From contig OU696577.1 in assembly GCA_916048095.2 (NCBI GenBank), positions 10,426,407 through 10,490,406 of the forward strand: DNA of 64,000 nt. The letters are read 5' to 3'. Shown here one piece after another: positions 35,231-48,129 of this stretch. The DNA is from Sacculina carcini (Eukaryota; Arthropoda; Thecostraca; Sacculinidae). The notes under the pieces are model-generated. The model searched no databases, was not told the DNA's origin, and was given only the letters and a program-made list of their open reading frames with translations. The position numbers were made by a program, and so were the translations under genes. Position 1 is the stretch's first letter, and every line of letters starts with the position of its first letter.

Positions 35231-37232
35231 GAACACCAGCGCAAGTAGGTCGACTCATTCCGACACGGACCAATTTTGTGGCGGCACTCGTGGTGGCGTG
35301 GTCGATGGTGCTAATGGTGGCGTCACTCTCTATTTCTGCGGCCGCGCATGTCGTCCTGCGTCCGCTCTAAAAAGACGCCACAGCTCTGTGACGTGTGGCG
35401 ACTCTGAACGCTGCGCAGTGGTCGCCTGGTTACAATAACTACGAACCAACTATCTCGTAAAGTTCACACGAGCCAAACAGTGTGTTTTACCAGGGGCGAT
35501 ATCTGCTCTCATAGTCACTTATACGAAGATGGCCCACTGAGTTGATACGGTACAGGCTCACTCGGCTGTATCCAAACAAAATACTCTGGTGATGAGTAAC
35601 TGAAGAAAGCATTTACTCGACCATTGGAAATGAAAGGATTTGTGGAACGTTGTTTCTCGAGCACTGGTAGTTGATGTACAACAATGATTGCAGCGGTATT
35701 CTACAATAAGGCGTTGTTTTTATGTGATGGTTAGAAAGCATAGTAGATTTGTGAACATTGTGACGAGCAGAGAATATGCCAGCACACACACGACGATAAT
35801 GCAACTCATCTGGTAGTTTTGTTTAGAAAGTCTTGTGAGCGAGTATGCTTTATAAAGACTCGTGCCGGGTCCGTGTGCGTGATAGAGGTTCAAATTGAAG
35901 TGTCACGAGTGACGTGGTGTGCACGTGAAGTCGCACATAATTGACAGCAAGCAGAGCGACTGAGTGCAAGACAATAAGCAGCCTCATGCAGACACGTTAC
36001 GCATGCAAACACAACCATTATTATGGTTCATGAACCACAACCTCTCGTCTGCTTGACTCAGAAACTCAGGTTCCCATGATGATTGGCGCGGTCGACACTG
36101 GCATGTTAACTGCATGAAACCCCTCCTGCTAATTGCTAATTGCCACTTTTAACATGATTTTCGAGGAAAAATGTGACGCCATGTCAAATTGTCAACTGCG
36201 GTGTCTGATAACAATACAAATTTCTCACTCTGAGAAAACCGCTAAAATATCCTCAAGCACTTCACATTGATGAAATTCCGCTTCTTATCCTGGTACTTAT
36301 GTAATGTGAAGCAACGCAGGAAGCACACACAGAGAGAAGGTCGCGGGGCTGATAATAATCAGGATGCACCTGATACCCGAGGCCTGAATCATGGCAGGAC
36401 ATTGAGCTACCAGGATGCAGGCGGCCTTGAGTGTTTGCTGATGGCTGGACGACCATCGCGGCACTTTCTCCGGCCACGTCCGTCAGTCGATGTCATCAGA
36501 TGTTGACGCGTGTGGCTGCGACGTCATGGCACGCTGCACACATCCGGGACAGCCAAGGCGGCCGGCATTGAAGAACAGATAGATGACGTGTGATTGTCAC
36601 GCGTTGCCTCATCAACACAAACACAAACACGCAGTGTCGCACGTCTGGACAATGCAGGACAGAGCGCACGACGATGATGGAAGAAAGAGTGGCGGAAAAT
36701 TAGTACAATCACCGTGTTCAAGTGAAAACACACGCGTGGTAAAAGCCTGTTGCCACATACATGCACGCACCACATTCACAGGCACACACGCACATACATG
36801 AAGACGGCAGGTAGTAGTGAGTAGCAAAGGAACCGACATTTCCAAACATGAAATGCTCCGCCACACGAGTAATCTGAGGTAGGAGAGGCCGCGCCTCATT
36901 TGCGAGTCGCCTACAATTTGTGCATATCTTCCCTCCGTAGAGATGAGGATTTTGAGGAGGACATAACAGGAGCATTAAGCACTGATATACTGGCGTTCAC
37001 TTGAGTACGGCATATGGAATGTAACTAGCGTCAGCTTGGCAGCTGTAACCTCACAACCTAACCTAGCCATATTGAAGCGTTGCACTCATCACCCGTGTTG
37101 AATGCTCACAAACTCTTTCTTGTTACACTGCAGCAGAGTTCCATCCCTCTCATCACGCCTGGGTGCATTCAGTGTGCGCAGTCTATACGTGCAAAGCGCT
37201 GGTTCCCAACCGCCCGTTTATGTGATTGTAAC

Positions 37233-37287
<55 letters not shown>

Positions 37288-38160
37288 TTATGATTGAAGT
37301 ATGTTCATTTCGCAACAAGGCAGTGCAGGGCAGTCAATAGTGCAGGTGCTGGGTGTAACACCTGCCACGCGCACGTACAATTAACGAGGCAAACACACAC
37401 ATACACACACATACACACACAGGACAAGCACGACACCACATGACAACACAACACACACATACACAGCTTTCTCGGCCAAACAACCTACTTCAGCCAGCTT
37501 GTCATCAACTGATCCTCATATGGAAATCCATGCGTCCATTTCGATATTCGCTTTCTGGTGCCGCGTTAGCTCTGGTATGTGCGTGTGTGAGAGATTTGTG
37601 TGTGTGTGTGTGTGTCGTTATGTGGTGTCGTGCTCGTCCTTATATATGATATGCGCAAATTCTAGGCGACGAGAAATAACTTGAGAATCTCATGGCCGTG
37701 ATGTGTTATGTTTCATATGCTATGAGGACGTTTGTTGATAAGAAACCTGAGGAACCTGCTGCAAACTGGCCTGCAGGTTCAGCTCCACACGGGAACCAGA
37801 GAACCGTAACCACATTGGAACTAATCTGGAAAAACAGCTTTCAACAGGAGTGCGCCAGGACTGTATTACATGCTGCCTATAAAAATTAAGATACGTATCA
37901 CACAATGTGAATATCTTTCAAACAGATATATATTCTCTGTTTGAAGAGATCGTATGATCTCTCCAAGCAAGTGATTAAGACAAAATATTCATGCTGAATA
38001 AATGATCGTGCAGCGCTGTACTACAACGAAGCGCTGCTAGAAGAACAGCAAGTTACAAATAACAATCAGTGGTTGCCGTGACCAATCTCGTGACGGCGCG
38101 TTCAAGCATAGAACTCTTTTTCGCACGCCACCAACAGTCACTGCTTTCTCGAACACAATG
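35231..38160. other. Intergenic, no gene seen
   Basis: About 2.9 kb of mixed composition upstream of the secreted-protein gene. It contains a (TG)n run at 37235-37286, CA-rich stretches at about 37390-37465 and a short TG tract at about 37595. An AACCTAACCTA motif sits at about 37058. No domain, RNA gene or mobile element end was recognised. Confidence 0.5.
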
Positions 38161-38165
38161 AACCG

Positions 38166-38299
38166 CAGCACACACACACACACACACACACTCACATACA
38201 CACACACACATACACACAGTGGCGGAGAAATCCGGAGCAGTGGCGGAAGACGACAAAAGCAGTGCGCGTTGAAGGAAAGTACGCGGTAAAACATAAAAA

Positions 38300-38336
<37 letters not shown>

Positions 38337-38450
38337 ACACAGCAATATTCACCATGCTTCTCCGCGGCGATAAATTCAAGTAAATGCTCTCTCACCACAA
38401 GCAGCATGCACACACAAACTCACAAACACACACACACAAACTCACAAGCA

Positions 38451-38524
<74 letters not shown>

Positions 38525-38555
38525 CACATACACAAACACACTCACAAACACTCAA
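38166..38555. repeat. (CA)n cluster
   Basis: Three CA tracts at 38166-38220, 38302-38342 and 38400-38550, the last with a pure run of about 35 units. Between them are short unique pieces. Confidence 0.95.
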
Positions 38556-38859
38556 TTATGACAAATGATCCAATGTTGTGAAAAGCAGACATAACTTCAT
38601 ATTTCTGGGCCGATTAAAATGGCCAGCGGCTGTTAAAAATGTCTGTTTCCAGCCATGCTAATTTTCTGCTGCATTCACGTGCAGGTGTGAGGCAGGTGCG
38701 TGTGATGACGATTTCTTCGACGCACGCACAATGAATAATTCAATCTCATGCGGAATGACTGACTGTGTGTGAGTAAGTGGGTCTGTCATAGCATCATCAC
38801 TATCATCACCTTGAATCAACAATACAAACACAAATGTCTCAAAGTGTGGACTGTTCAAG

Positions 38860-39440
38860 CATGGAATATTTAGTAGAAATCACATATGACTGACTGATTT
38901 CGTGTGACTGCTTATTGCGATTTGAGTCATCTCGTCTAATTACAGCTTCGCATAAAATCACTGCTTAATTGTTCTATTGCAATTATATATCGCTGGGTTT
39001 GTTGTGTTCGTTCGGGTGTCTGTTGCTTGTCTCGGCTCTTCAAGTGAACCTCGTGTTCCTGTCGCGACCTGTGATTGGTTGGATGCAGGTCACGTGACAC
39101 TGACGTCACTGTAGTCACTTCGACACGTGTCAGATTGAGTTCGCGTTGGCTCGTACCAATTAGGTGTTCACAGGTTGTGTTAGCAAGTCGTTTCTAGCAG
39201 TCAGTTAGTTGTGTTTGTGATTGTTGGCATCATGGAAATGTACAGTCTCTCGTGTGATTATTCGGCTGTTTCTTGTCTCGTCAATTAACCTCGCATCATT
39301 TTCCTTTCATAAATATTCCTTCTTTCTCCACCATTTCCTCGTGTTTTCATACCTTTTTACTGATTGCTTCACCTGGAGGAGGAGTCCGCTCTACACCTGC
39401 AGACAATTCACCGGGAAAAATATGTCGGGATTCAAGGTGA
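38860..39440. other. Intergenic with promoter-like motifs
   Basis: Around 39070-39110 there are GATTGGTTGG (inverted CCAAT), CACGTG and TGACGTCA within 50 bp. At 39422 a short frame ATG TCG GGA TTC AAG is followed by a good donor GTGAGG at 39437, so a plus-strand first coding exon (MSGFK) is conceivable. No downstream exon was found and no gene name fits. Confidence 0.3.
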
Positions 39441-39537
39441 GGTAATGACATAGCATCTGTTCTTACAGTTTCAAGTCAGACAAGTCACTTGACGAATATA
39501 CACAATTTATCACTTTCCCGTTTTATTCTTTCCTGTT

Positions 39538-39766
39538 TGATCCCGGAGAAGAATTTCATTGGACGAATTCTAAAATCCAACAGCTCCTGTCCACCCAGCA
39601 GTAAATGATGGTACCAGATATCAGTAATGTATTGTGTCATGCATTCTGGGGAGGTTGCCCTCTCTAATACGTTTTCTGTCCTTGTGTCGCCATAGCGTGG
39701 AGGGTCGGTTCTGCGGTGGCAGCGAGCTACACGGGGCACACCTGTGTGTTCATAAGCTTCGACTTC
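39538..39766 (+). repeat. Dispersed repeat, copy 1 (SINE-like)
   Basis: About 230 bp that recur at 45150-45385 with roughly 85-90% identity, same orientation. Shared landmarks are GTCCACCCAGCAGTAAATGA, GGTACCAGATATCAGT, GCATTCTGGGGAGG and GGCACACCTGTGTGTTCATA. No terminal inverted repeats or ORF. Length and lack of coding suggest a SINE or LINE-tail family; clear Pol III A and B boxes were not found. Confidence 0.8.
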
Positions 39767-39839
39767 TTCCCTTGTATCTGCTGTCACTTGAGGCCTTTAG
39801 CCTGTGTTTGTTGACAAGTTCAGTGAGGCAGTGATACGT

Positions 39840-40411
39840 ATTTCTGTATTTTTTCACATTTTTCAATCAATAAAGATACAAATGCAATAATGTAACACAA
39901 ATAAGACGTGTATACTGTATTTGATGCTGACATTCCATTAGGTTCTCTACTACGTGTGTGTGTGTTTACGATAATCTGTGCCTTCCATGTCAGCAGAAAT
40001 AAGCGTGATGGGTATGTAGCATTTGGAAGGAGCAAATATTCAACAATATGTGACATTGAACATGCAAACATGCACAGAACATTGCGATTAACAGACAACT
40101 AAACGTATAATTCCACCTCCCTAATTCCTAACTGTAGCTGAACATATTTTAATTTTCGATCAGTGAATTTCACTTCTCAAATAGATTGAAAAAGCGACAC
40201 TGAGATGCACGAGGGTGTGCTAATAATGTATGCACGAGAGCTCACAAAAAACGTGCACTTCAACTGCAAGAAACACGCATCACATGAGAAACACAAGAAA
40301 CATATTATGTTGCATGACTGAAACCAGTTGAAACATCAAGTTATTGCGGCTGAATACTGGCGGAAATACACGAGTCATCGGCTGACACAGTCACAATCAC
40401 TGATCAGGCAC
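39840..40411. other. 3' flank of EXOC3
   Basis: AT-rich sequence downstream of the minus-strand EXOC3 stop codon. TTTCAATCAATAAAG at 39856-39870 is on the plus strand only. No minus-strand AATAAA was seen close to the stop. Nothing else recognised. Confidence 0.4.
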
Positions 40412-43400
40412 TTATAAGCCAAACAGACTTGCTGGCACGTGCACGCTGGACATGATGGTGGTGTTGGTGGAGGACTCAGCGGTCGCAGTGAGGAAGACGT
40501 CATTCACGCGCTCTCTCACCTCCAACCTGCCCAGATCACCACGTAGCAGTAGCAAGGCAGTGAGATGGTCGGCGCTGAGATCGGGACACACCCGCCTCAC
40601 ACCGTGAATCTCCAGTGTCAGCAGTTCCAGATCTCGCACCGCAACCACCTGCACGCCCGCAATAATCACTGTGACATATTGTGACCGAGTGACAACACAA
40701 TGCAAGCAATGCTCACAGCAAATGTTGCCAGGAAAACTGGACGAAGCTGCAATTACGTGATCGGCAATTCCAGTTGAAATGTATCAGCTGCTCTTGACAA
40801 ACACGCGGCTGGCACAACATGACAGACAAGAGACAAAATCGGTCTGTACTCGCCTCGGCAATACTTTTCACCACATCAACGGCGTCGGTGCAGCTGTTTT
40901 GTGGCGCCGAGTCACACTGCTCCTGATCCACACAATCACTGCTCTCCAGGAACCTGGCCAGTGTGCGCTGTAATTGCCGCACGTCTGAGAGCATTTTATC
41001 AGCGCACCGACGACGCTCCTCGCCACATCTGACGCACAAACACAACATAAGAGACATGATAGAGATACAAATATTCGAGACATCTGTCGCATAAACACAT
41101 CATAAGAGACATGATAGAGATACAAATATTCGCCACATCTGTCGCACAAACACATCATAAGAGACATGATAGAGATACAAATATTCGAGACATCTGTTGC
41201 CCAAACACGTGACAATACGTAATACACACACACCGACTCAAACAGAAGAAATGAAATGAGCAATGAAACAGCTGGTTGATGGCACACTCAAACATGCCAG
41301 CACACAAACACAATGACGACGACCACTTGGAGCGACTTGGACAAACACACTGAGAGCACGGTGTGACTGACTTGAGCTGCAGTCTTCTCTGCAGTACGGC
41401 CGTCAAATATCCGACGTAGACGAGATGTGCGAGCCGCCGCACGGTGCGACTGAAACACGCCGGACGCAGGTGCACGTAGTCGCAGCAGTAATCCTCGAGT
41501 GTGGCGCAGATTGTGTTGATGGAGTCTGTGGCAGCGGCGGTGTTGTCTGGCGCATCGAGCCACTCGCGAGTTAGCAGTCGCTTCATGTGCGGCTCCACAT
41601 CCAGCCACACTTCCTCCAGTAACATGTCGATACACTCGTCACGCAGCGTCTACACACACGCAATACACAGGAGCATGACAGGAATCACAACTCGGGAGGA
41701 ATTTGGATTGATTAGGCAAGAAAAAGACACAGTAAGCTCTTAAAATCTCCGGTGCAAACATGATATGAAAAGTAGTTTTCCCTTCAGGCAAATATACACA
41801 TTTGTAACAAATTACACAATTGGACAATATCGTAGAGGCGAGAAATATACAGGCGATTGCTAGTACAAATTGAATACACACACACACAGTGAGGGAAAGA
41901 GATAGGACAGTCGGAGCCTGGCTCATTTCCTCTACCTCAACTAAGCACAAACACATGTTAAGCAATGGTAAGCACAAACACACAAGGATTCACACTAGAA
42001 AGTGCATACAGAAACATACAGCTAGACATCATCACTGACAACGGAACCAGCCAGGTGTGACTGCTGGTCGCTACCTGGTAGGTGGAGGTCAGTGAGACGA
42101 GAGTGGCGCGTGCGTCATGATCGTCACACACGGTCGCGTCACAGTACCTGCTAACAGCGTGACTAGCCAGCCGTACAAACACCTCACAATTGTTCACAAT
42201 TGCGATCATGTAGTTGGTGAAGTAACGGATCTATACACACACACGTTCATACAGGCACACATTTACACACGCACAAGAAAAAGGCACAAAAACACGTTAT
42301 TTACTTGACATAACACCTCCGTCTTGTATATAAATGTGTGTACCTGACTGCGGTCGACGAAATGTTGCGTCTTGTAGGCGATGATGGCGTCGCGATATGT
42401 CGAGCTGAAACTGGTGATTTGACGCAAACTGACGCACAGAAGACGCATCGTGAAATCCACACTGTTACACACACACACACAATTTTCATCAATTTTACAA
42501 ACAAGAAAACACTGAAGCTCACGAAAGAGCTGAACACACAGCAACACGCAGAATTGTCGGTTGAAACAGGAAAGTCAGAGTGAGCCACTAGCAAACAGAA
42601 AGAGCACACAACACGCGCCTGATAGAACGAGCAACTTGTAGATTCTGGTCGACCATCTGGAAGACGATGAGTGGCGCAGTGGTTTGCCAGTGTTGTCCGT
42701 CCATGTCAGGCGGCGTGTCAGTACGGCGCCAGTCCTCCAACTCCTGCTGCACCGCCTTCAACAACCACTCGCTGTAGTTGGACTCGATACTCTAACACAC
42801 ACACACACACACCCACACAGACACACACAAAGTTAGATAGGGATGAGTGTATAGTTTGGGATAATTCAGGCAAGAGGGGTCATGGAAAAAACTGAAAAAG
42901 ACTAGATGTTTGAGAGATATTAAGAAGTATAGTTCCCCATATAGGTGTGTTGATGTCTGGAATCAGTTAGGGGAGAATATTGTAGGAGCTAATAGCGTAG
43001 GAGCATTTAAAGAAAGATTGGATAGTGTGAAATACTGGGAATTTCAAGGAAGATAGGTTACTAGAGGGTGGGCTGGAGACAGGACAGCACGAGCATAGCT
43101 CATCTCCTGTGCTACACAAATAGGTGAGTACATGTGTTAAACGTACTTTATCATGCGAGACGGCCGGTCAAACTCGGCCAGCTGACAATACTAATAGATG
43201 ATCACCAGACTTGGTCTGCGTATTTGCTGCGTGTGTGTGTGTGACTGCATATGTCTTGTACGTGTGTGTGTGTGTGCTGACATGCAGGTACTCGTCGACC
43301 AGGAGCTGAGTGGTGGCTGAATCAAGCAGCGGTGGCAGTGCAGACACTTGATGATCGCTGGAGCCGGTGAAGTCGGGGTGCGCCAGCAGTTCAACACCAG

Positions 43401-46325
43401 CATAAGTGTTGCGAGTCCATGAGAGCAGCGTGAAATACTCGTTGCCATCAAGTCCGGCCGCCACCGTGTCCATCAACTAACATCCGACACGGTACATGCA
43501 CATCAACACACACACATACAAACACACTCACTCGACGTTCATTTCATACAAGTAAAACTGGCCGATTTTACCGAGATTTGTTCATTGGGCGCCTTCCACC
43601 TTGAAACCTCAATTTATCAAGCCAAACAGCACGCCAAATAGAAAACAAGAGCGGACAAAAACACAAAAGACACAGGTTTTAACACAGCAGAAAGACACGA
43701 CAATAATCAGTCCCGATATAATGACACACACAATAACTGGCAGTATATTGAAAATCCTCCACCAGACACGCATACTCACATGTTTCGACAGTGCCGTGTG
43801 ATACATGCGCACATAAGTGTTGAATATGTCGTAGTGAGGAGGAAAACACACAGTACAATGCCGCTTCACCACGCGCAGGTCTTCCAGAACCAACTGACGA
43901 CACACCTGCCATCATACACACACACACAAACACACACACACAAACACACACACACACACACATACACAGTGTCAGAGTCTAAGACCAAGTATTGCAGCCG
44001 CAACGTAGACGATATGCTACACATGCAACACACGCGTATCAATACTGATGTGGCGCGTGTTCACCTCCAGATGTCTGACCAGCCACATCTTGTTGTCCTC
44101 ACGACTTTCAAACGAGTTGGCTTCAATTCTCGTCACAACTGCCTCTTCCAGAACCTGCACACAAACACATCCTGCTTTTAAACACACACACACACACACA
44201 CAGACATACACATGCACACACACTGTGGCTACTAAACTGCGGTCTGTATACAAATACCAACAGCTCACACGAGACCCGCCTTACCACAATTGGGCCACAA
44301 TCTTTGAGAACCCAACCGTTTCAGCTCGTCAGGGGATCAAACTCCAGATCACACGTGCACAAAGCGTGAGGTTCAGACGCTCGGCTACGAGGTGAAGGCA
44401 GTGATGAACAGTCAGCACGACATCACACCACTTGATATTAACTGAACTAGGCGGTCTCTGGTACCGCGCAACTGGTACTTGACAAGAAGCGGAGGTGCCA
44501 GACAGTAGTACGCACCTGCAGCGCCTTGTCGCGCCAGCGCTTGGGTCGCGACGGAGGCAGATAATCGGTGCCGGAGTCTGCCAGCTCGACGTCGGCCTGC
44601 TGCTCGCGCTCGATGATGCGCAGTGCAGTGACGAGCTCGTGCGGCGCGCGACGCACCGTCGTCAGCGTGCGACTAAGTTTCAGCCATAGCTGCTTGCCTG
44701 ACACACACAAGAGCGTTGAATATTTACCCGCTGCATGCTGTGTGTCTTCTACCTCGGCTCCGATCTGGTTACTAGGAAAACTAAGTCAAAAGAGCGTGCT
44801 ATTTCACACACCTGTTCTTTCAGAGGAAACATTTGGCAATTTAGCGGTATAAAACGCTACACTCCTGTGAGACAATCCAGCATATCATCCAGGAGCACAC
44901 ACAAGCAGCATATCACTGGAACATGACACGGGCGCGCCACTGACCTAGCCGCTCCGACAGACCGTCCACCTCGCTGAAATGAGTCTTGAGTCGTTCTAGT
45001 TCTCCGCTGTGACCGCCCAGTTTTCGCAAAAGCTCCATCAACAAACGATCACGAGTGCGTTCCAACTCGATCAGATACTGTCCCTCACACACACACTCAC
45101 ACGCACACACACACACACACACACATTCCGATTCACAAAATATTCACAACAATCCCGGCGGAGGAGAATTTCATTGGGTGAATTCTATAATCAAACAGCC
45201 CCTGTCCACCCAGCAGTAAATGATGGTACCAGATATCAGTCATGTGTTGTGTTATGCATTCTGGGGAGGTGGCTCTCTGTAATATGTCTTCCATCCTTGT
45301 GGCGTCATAGCATGGAGAGGGTTGGTTCTGCGGTGGCAGCGAGCTGCACGGGGCACACCTGTGTGTTCATAAGCTTCGGCTAACCTTAACAAAACTGATG
45401 AGAAATTGACAGTATATTGGCTGAATTACGTTTGCCTGTGAATCGCACACTACTTGAGTTTCGCAGTGATCCACTGGATCATGCCGTCTGATGGACTAAC
45501 AACACACACTGCCCTGACCCGGGCTATTGGAAACGCACTGACTGCGTGGCACGTGCAGCCACCTTGTGCGCAGCCAGCAGATGTCCCTGATCCATGACCT
45601 TCTGGGCGCGCTCGACGTACTTGTCGATGGTCACTGTGAAGTCCATGGTGGACACGGCAGCGGCGTACTGCTGCTGCAATCTGCTGACATCCCGCAGCTC
45701 GCTCAACTGCTCACTCAACTCTGGCACGCGCTGCAACGTCGTCTCTATCTCGTGTAGACTGACTCGCATACGCACACAGAGACACAGCAAGAAATAGAGA
45801 CTCAGTAGCTGCTACTGGATCCGATATCAAGGTAAAACACCTACATAGGAAAGCAAGCGCCACATAAACACACACTAGCACATGAGCGCGTAATCGACAA
45901 GACGGCAAATAATTTGTTAGTGTCGAAGATACCTCTGCCGGGACTGTTTGATGTCACCGAGAGCCGAGTTAAGTTGTTGAAGGCCCTGATTGACGTCATC
46001 TATTTGACTCTGCATAGCCGACTTGAGCATGGCCTCTACTGAATTCTTCTTACGACTCAGTCTATCACACACACACACACACACACAGAGACACAAACAT
46101 AAAAAATTTCCATTCTCCTGCGTGTAGACAGAGCCATATGCATTAGTGTATGTAATTACTATTCCTGATGACACCCTATATCATACAATATCACGTGTTG
46201 AGGTATGACCAGCACCTCTGCTTGATCTGGTCGATCTTCTCCAGCTGGTCAGGCCTCTCAAGCAGCCCGGCAACTTGCTTCAAGGCGTAGGCACGTGTCT
46301 CCTGCTCCAGTTGTTGGATGTCCAT
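40412..46325 (-). CDS. EXOC3: Exocyst complex component 3 (Sec6)
   Basis: Sec6 subunit of the octameric exocyst, which tethers secretory vesicles to the plasma membrane before SNARE-mediated fusion. Fourteen exons on the minus strand: 46325-46216, 46061-45933, 45758-45563, 45077-44945, 44697-44516, 44154-44065, 43905-43780, 43476-43282, 42791-42613, 42461-42344, 42230-42075, 41649-41372, 41028-40854, 40648-40412. All phases agree and give 767 residues (human about 745-756). Diagnostic matches: MDIQQLEQETRAYALKQVAG, LLERPDQLEKIDQIKQR; ALRIIEREQQ; DNKMWLVRHLE; VCFPPHYDIFNTYVRMYHTA; FTNYMIAIVNNCEVF; MLLEEVWLDVEPHMKRLLTR; HLTALLLLRGD. The last intron needs a GC donor (GAG|GCGAGT) to keep frame and the conserved AE-V junction. 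Introns hold a LINE tail, a dispersed repeat and a decoy splice-site array. Confidence 0.96.
41029..41206 (-). repeat. Tandem copies of EXOC3 exon 13 acceptor region
   Basis: Three further copies of a roughly 57-60-bp unit follow the true boundary at 41028/41029. Each includes, on the minus strand, GTGTTTRTGCGACAG followed by ATGTGGCGA or ATGTCTCGA, so the 3' splice site and first exon bases are duplicated. Core CATGATAGAGATACAAATAT is identical in all copies. The copies lie in intron 12 (41029-41371). Confidence 0.9.
42838..43135 (+). mobile_element. 3' end of a LINE in EXOC3 intron 8
   Basis: Forward frames give PYRCVDVWNQLGENIVGA followed by NSVGAFKERLDSVKYW and a stop, the typical W-N-x-L ... 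F-K-x-x-L-D end of RTE/CR1-like ORF2 proteins. A short 3' tail follows with AGCTCATCTCCTGTGCTACA. It is antisense to EXOC3 and lacks everything upstream. Confidence 0.7.
45150..45385 (+). repeat. Dispersed repeat, copy 2 (SINE-like)
   Basis: Second copy of the repeat at 39538-39766, inside EXOC3 intron 3 (45078-45562) and antisense to the gene. It starts TCCCGGCGGAGGAGAATTTC and ends around CATAAGCTTCGGC. See copy 1 for shared landmarks. Confidence 0.8.
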
Positions 46326-47501
46326 GACGGCGGGTCAGCACAGATCCACCTGTCCTGCCACTCGAAACAATAAACCGGCGCTAACACTCGCAGTACCACA
46401 CTCTCGAAACCTAAATACACAGACACGGCAACACGATAATCTCGTGAGAAACTGCAGTTCGGGCAGCGATAGAACACGATAGACCATCGTGTTAGTACTA
46501 GACACCCTAAGCTAGAATCCTGTTTTAGGTTAGGTTATCAAAACTAAATGAATTAATTAAGAAACTACCGTAGCGGTTGAGAAAGAGGAAGGGCACATCA
46601 ATTGTGCGCCACCATATACCTTCAACTGGCGATGCGCGCCATGAATACAAACAAAAAATTGGCAGCTCTGCCAACAAATGAAGCAGATGCGTCGAATTCC
46701 CAAATATCGGCGCTAGAGCTGCAGTTGTAATGCTCGGTATGTTTTTGTTTCAAGTATTTTTGTTTATATGTGGTTAGCATAGTGCTTCCACGCCCTTTTC
46801 AGATTAATTGCATTGTATTGCATTGACGCTAATGTGAGTATTTTTATATTTGATACGCATGTTCTGATTCACTCTAACTCAGGTTCATCGTTCCTTACAA
46901 TACATTATTTATATAGTAATAAACAATAACAACAATACATTTATTAATATAGTGCCCATAGCAACACAAGCGCGACATGCTATAAATATAGATGGGACCA
47001 GCATGCAGACCTTGGTTGAATTAATTGTTTCACTTTAATATGATGGAATATGATCTATATTGTATGATTTCTGATAGCGGCAAATTTATATTTTGTGCGT
47101 ACGTGCATATAAAATTTACAAATATTCGCAAGTACTTAGTTTCTCTTCAGGTGCTAGTTTATGAAGATGTATCAACACATTAATACACATGAAAACATTA
47201 ACATACATGGACACAATAATACACATTGCCAGTTAATTGTATATTGGCATGTGAATACACATTGCTACATTAATATACATTCGCACATTGCTACATTGAC
47301 AATATATACATTAAAATACATTGACACATATACATTGACACATTGCCACATTAATATAAATTGGCATTAATATACATTGACACATATACATTCACACATT
47401 AACACATATTGCCACATTAATATAAATTTGCATTAATATACATTGAAGCATAATTATGTAATTGGCACTGATTCACTGTGATTATCATATGAATGTGTGC
47501 A

Positions 47502-47532
<31 letters not shown>

Positions 47533-48100
47533 CTGGTGGTGTTTTGTTGGACAACTTCTACTTTGTTGTCGAAATCGGTCCATCTTGTTGGTTTTTCGTT
47601 AGAATGTTTACTAAGCGTTGAATGAGCCTTTGGTTCATTTGATTACGTTCTGTTATATATTGCCGGCATCACAGCAGCACATAGTGGACTGTTTCTTGTT
47701 GATAACAGTTGTGACACGCGGCACTGGGGCGATGGATGTGCTTGGCGTGTCCCTTGTGTGTGTATGTGTGTGTGTTGAGATGAAACAATGTCACGTGCAG
47801 TTTTTGCCTCGTGGTGAATTGTGGTCGTGGATATTGCTGCTGCTGAGCGGCAATGATGATTGATTGGCCAGTTGTTGCCTCGAGTATTGTATTCAGTTGG
47901 AATATATATGTTTATGTGTGTGTGTTGACTCAGCCCCTCCTCAACATATCAACTGATTATGCTAGTTGCCGGCTTTGTGGCGATTTTGTCTGCTCTCGCG
48001 TTACCTGCGTGAGGTGATATTCATTGTGGGTACACGTTGTTGTGAGGGTGGTTTTGTTTGTCAAACAGACTGTGTATCATGTTTTGTCGCAGAATTAAGT
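46326..48100. other. EXOC3 upstream region and AT-rich spacer
   Basis: The EXOC3 5' flank contains TTTTAGGTTAGGTTAT at about 46521 (TTAGG-like). From 47170 to 47455 there are degenerate repeats built on ACATTGACACATATACATT and ATTAATATACATT. A (TG)n tract lies at about 47501-47532. No gene was recognised. Confidence 0.55.
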
Positions 48101-48129
48101 CGCTAGAACAGGGGTTCTTAACCGGCGGT

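Noticed and set aside
39422-39436. First coding exon MSGFK with a good donor
   Set aside because: Five codons are too few to identify a gene, and no later plus-strand exon was found before EXOC3 on the other strand.
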